Shown here: in pieces, positions 4,318 through 6,555 of the stretch
Layout: every line of letters starts with the position of its first letter
Numbering within the stretch: position 1 is the stretch's first letter
NCBI GenBank assembly: GCA_021849435.1
Contig: JAJZSX010000141.1
Span: 1 to 6,555, forward strand
Source: Actinomycetes bacterium
Lineage (GTDB): Bacteria > Actinomycetota > Acidimicrobiia > Acidimicrobiales > RAAP-2
Direction of reading: 5' to 3'
DNA length: 6,555 bases
Program-made: the position numbers and the translations under genes
Notes under the pieces: model-generated
What the model saw: the letters and a program-made list of their open reading frames with translations, nothing else
What the model was told of the DNA's origin: nothing
The model's database searches: none

Positions 4318-6555
4318 CTAGGCGATGCGTGCGGAGACCGTGGTCACCCTCGACGCGGGGCTTCGTCGACCGGCCACGATGTAGCGAACGACAACGTGGT
4401 AGGCGACGCCCGCGCTGAGCCGTCGGATGATGAGTGACGCGCCGCGTTTGGTGGCCACCGCCCAGTTCCGTCCGCCGTTGAGCGAATACTGGAACGCGCT
4501 GACCGCGGGCGCGGTGGGTTGCGCGATGAACAACTGGGCGCCGCCGCTGAGTGCCACCACTCGCGTGATCGTCGGCGCACGCAGTGCCGTGAGTGTCGGC
4601 GTGACGGTGATCACGGAATTGAGCAGTGTCGCACTCTCGTAGGTGACCGTCACCGTGAGAGGCCCGGGAAGCGAGTTCGAGACGCGTACCGAGCCCGAAC
4701 CGTTCGCGTCAGTCGTGACCGCGTAGGACGCGCTGCCCGTACCGGTCTGACTCGAAGGGTCGGCGTTGAAGCGCACCGCGCCGCCCGGTGCGCTCGCGGT
4801 GAGGGTCACCGACGCGTTCGCCACGGGTCCGCCGTCTTGGTTGCGCAACGCGAACGAGACGGTCGCGTTGGCGTTCGCGCGTACCCGGTTCGTCGACACC
4901 GTCGCCGTGCTCGCGCCCGCGTCAAAGGCGATGGGGCAGAGTCCACTGAGGAAGGTCGTGGCGTTCGGGCTGCCGAGACCCGACGCCATGTCGTAGCCCG
5001 GTCCGGCGTTGTAGACGCCGACGCCGAAGATGTCGTTGTTGCCTCGGGTGACGTCGTTGAAGCCGGTCGTGGCCATGGCGTAGAGCGCGGGGTTGATCAA
5101 CCCGAGGCGACTGACCCCGCACTGTTGGGTGCCGACCGCCACGAGGGCGCTCACGAGCGGCGCACCGATCGACGTGCCGCCGATGCTCGACCACCCCGAA
5201 CCGCAGTTCGTGCCGCAGTCGACCACTCCGGTACCGGTGAAGTACTGGATGAACCCGGTCGACGGATCGCCCATGACCGAGAGGTCCGGCACGAGTCGCA
5301 TCGGCTCGCCGGTGGCGATCCCCGGGGCGTTCTGCCACGCGGGCCGTGACCAGATGGTCGAGATCCCACCGCCACCAGCGCCGCCGCCACTGCCGACCCC
5401 GGAGTTCCAGACGGACTCACGGAGCGGTGCGATGTTGGTAACACTCAGGCCCCCGACCCCGGTGACCAGGGGCTGGGAGGCAGGATCGTCGACCGCGGGC
5501 GCGTTGGTGGTGATGCCGTTGCAGTCCGAGGAGCCGTTGTCACCCGACGCGGCCACGACGGTCTGACCCTGGGCCGCCATCTGCTCGAAGATCGCCTGTT
5601 CGGCGTTGACGGCCCCGTTGGGGTCCTGCTCGCAAGTCCCCCAGGACGTCGTGACGACTGACGCGGTGTTGTCGTCCGCGATCCGCTGGTACGCGTCGAC
5701 GGGACCGGCGGAGTTGTTCGGTGCCGCGTAGACCGCGATGGTCGCGCCGGGGGCGAGCGCCGTCGCCTCTTCAACGTCGAGTGTCGCCTCGTCGCTGTAG
5801 GCCCCGGTGGCGCCACCGTCGACCTTGACGTTGTCGATCGTCGGCGTGAGTCCGTAACACGCGTCGTAGGTCGCGAGGTCGCTCGGGCTGTAACTGCCGA
5901 GCTCGTAGACCGCGATCGTCGCGCCAGCGCCGGTGAAGCCATTCGCCCACGCCGAGTCGAGTCCGTAGAGCCGGGCCTGCTGCTGGATGCTGTAGCCCCC
6001 GAGCCCGTTCGGGGTCGTCGCCGTGGGGGACTGGCCGCCCGTCGCGCTCGCGCACGTCGTCGGCGTGGCCACGTGGTTCGTGACGCGAGTGGACAGGGCG
6101 AGGGCGTGCGGGGTCACCACGGTTGAGAGACCGGCCACGGCGCGCACGTCGTGGGCGATTGGTGTGGGCAGTGTCGCCGGGGTGACGAACTGGGCGGCGA
6201 GATGCGTGGGGGTGCGCACCGTCGCAACAGACGCTGAGAAGGCCCGGGCGATGTCGGTCGTCGAACCGCTGACCGGCAGGATGATCCGACCGCGACTCAG
6301 TGCGCCGACGTGCAAGTGGAAGGAGGTGAAGTAGCGGCGTACCGCGGCGACTACGTCGGCGCGCGCGCCGAAGCGCGCCGCGAACTGGGCGGTGGTGAGG
6401 AAGTGCCGGTACTGCGGCGAGGCGGGGTTCGTCAGTCCCGCGAGGAACGCCGTGAGGGCCGCGTGGTCCGGTTCGGCGAGCGCGACGTCAAAGGAGGTGG
6501 TGATCGGACGCGCGACGCTCGAGTACGTGGCGGGGATCGCGCAGGGTTGAGCGCC
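4318..6555 (-). CDS. Secreted sedolisin (S53, kumamolisin-like) serine-carboxyl protease, 5' end beyond the window
   Basis: The frame is open from the right edge to TAG at 4318-4320, giving 745 residues. I number them from the edge. The start and signal peptide are missing. Residues 1 to about 150 are the pro-kumamolisin activation domain: ALTAFLAGL (33-41), SPQYRHFLT (46-54), QFAARFG (57-63). The catalytic domain (about 185-540) has the S53 residues Glu256 and Asp260 (DEATLDVE), oxyanion Asp339 (SGDNG) and nucleophile Ser462 in GGTSIGAPL. It also has a Gly-rich loop before ISTIWSRPAWQ, and the calcium-site aspartates Asp501 (FNDVT) and Asp522 (YDMASGLGSPN). Spacing matches the family. Residues about 545-653 look like an Ig-like/invasin-like sandwich and 660-745 like a fibronectin-III domain, probably for surface or substrate binding. 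Sedolisins are made as inactive proenzymes and self-process at acid pH outside the cell. A TTG at 6315 is an internal leucine codon, not the start. Confidence 0.95.
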   Translation of the reverse strand, partial: GAQPCAIPATYSSVARPITTSFDVALAEPDHAALTAFLAGLTNPASPQYRHFLTTAQFAARFGARADVVAAVRRYFTSFHLHVGALSRGRIILPVSGSTTDIARAFSASVATVRTPTHLAAQFVTPATLPTPIAHDVRAVAGLSTVVTPHALALSTRVTNHVATPTTCASATGGQSPTATTPNGLGGYSIQQQARLYGLDSAWANGFTGAGATIAVYELGSYSPSDLATYDACYGLTPTIDNVKVDGGATGAYSDEATLDVEEATALAPGATIAVYAAPNNSAGPVDAYQRIADDNTASVVTTSWGTCEQDPNGAVNAEQAIFEQMAAQGQTVVAASGDNGSSDCNGITTNAPAVDDPASQPLVTGVGGLSVTNIAPLRESVWNSGVGSGGGAGGGGISTIWSRPAWQNAPGIATGEPMRLVPDLSVMGDPSTGFIQYFTGTGVVDCGTNCGSGWSSIGGTSIGAPLVSALVAVGTQQCGVSRLGLINPALYAMATTGFNDVTRGNNDIFGVGVYNAGPGYDMASGLGSPNATTFLSGLCPIAFDAGASTATVSTNRVRANANATVSFALRNQDGGPVANASVTLTASAPGGAVRFNADPSSQTGTGSASYAVTTDANGSGSVRVSNSLPGPLTVTVTYESATLLNSVITVTPTLTALRAPTITRVVALSGGAQLFIAQPTAPAVSAFQYSLNGGRNWAVATKRGASLIIRRLSAGVAYHVVVRYIVAGRRSPASRVTTVSARIA

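Noticed and set aside
3355..4437. Plus-strand open frame of 360 codons across the propeller N-terminus and the gap
   Set aside because: It is Arg-rich and low in hydrophobic order. It crosses the gene boundary and lacks any family signature, so it is a shadow.
4519..5349. Plus-strand open frame opposite the sedolisin
   Set aside because: It is extremely Arg-rich and is the direct antisense of conserved S53 catalytic motifs.
6313..6315. TTG as the start of the sedolisin
   Set aside because: The frame stays open to the window edge, and the 80 upstream codons spell a clear pro-kumamolisin domain (SPQYRHFLT, QFAARFG), so this TTG is an internal Leu codon.

Overview
The window is GC-rich bacterial DNA. 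The genes show few clear Shine-Dalgarno sites, use GTG starts and have strongly G/C-ending codons. Together with an acid-type secreted peptidase (sedolisin), this suggests a high-GC actinobacterium, possibly an acidophilic member of the Acidimicrobiia. The lineage is an inference from gene content and style; no rRNA or tRNA is present to settle it.

Layout: almost everything reads on the minus strand, so the functional order runs from right to left. From the right edge to 4318 is a secreted sedolisin (S53) protease, cut at its 5' end by the window edge. It has a pro-domain, a full Glu/Asp/Asp/Ser catalytic set, a calcium site, and two C-terminal beta-sandwich-like domains. After a 132-base gap comes a large exported protein (2080-4185). 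It has seven recurring propeller-like blades, a Thr-rich insert and a C-terminal TIM-barrel-like glycosidase domain with a D-x-E motif. Nine bases later (2070-1846) is a small coiled-coil protein.

The only plus-strand gene I support is a 33-residue membrane peptide (1748-1849). It converges with the coiled-coil gene, and the two stop codons overlap. Its start lies 45 bases from the divergent start of a two-gene minus-strand unit (1702-920, then 923-117, ATGA overlap). Both products of that unit look like degenerate PD-(D/E)XK-nuclease-fold proteins of unknown role. The first 26 codons of a TypA/BipA translational GTPase follow at 78-1 and run off the left edge.

There are two themes. The right two thirds is a secretion module: a protease and a propeller-glycosidase that probably act outside the cell on protein or wall/polysaccharide substrates. 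The left third is housekeeping plus a conserved-looking but uncharacterised gene pair. I saw no CRISPR array, tRNA, rRNA, insertion sequence or phage gene. The least ordinary items are the seven-blade/glycosidase architecture, the export-signal-like coding stretch upstream of its first ATG with no normal start codon, the hidden membrane peptide, and the nuclease-fold pair lacking its catalytic lysine.
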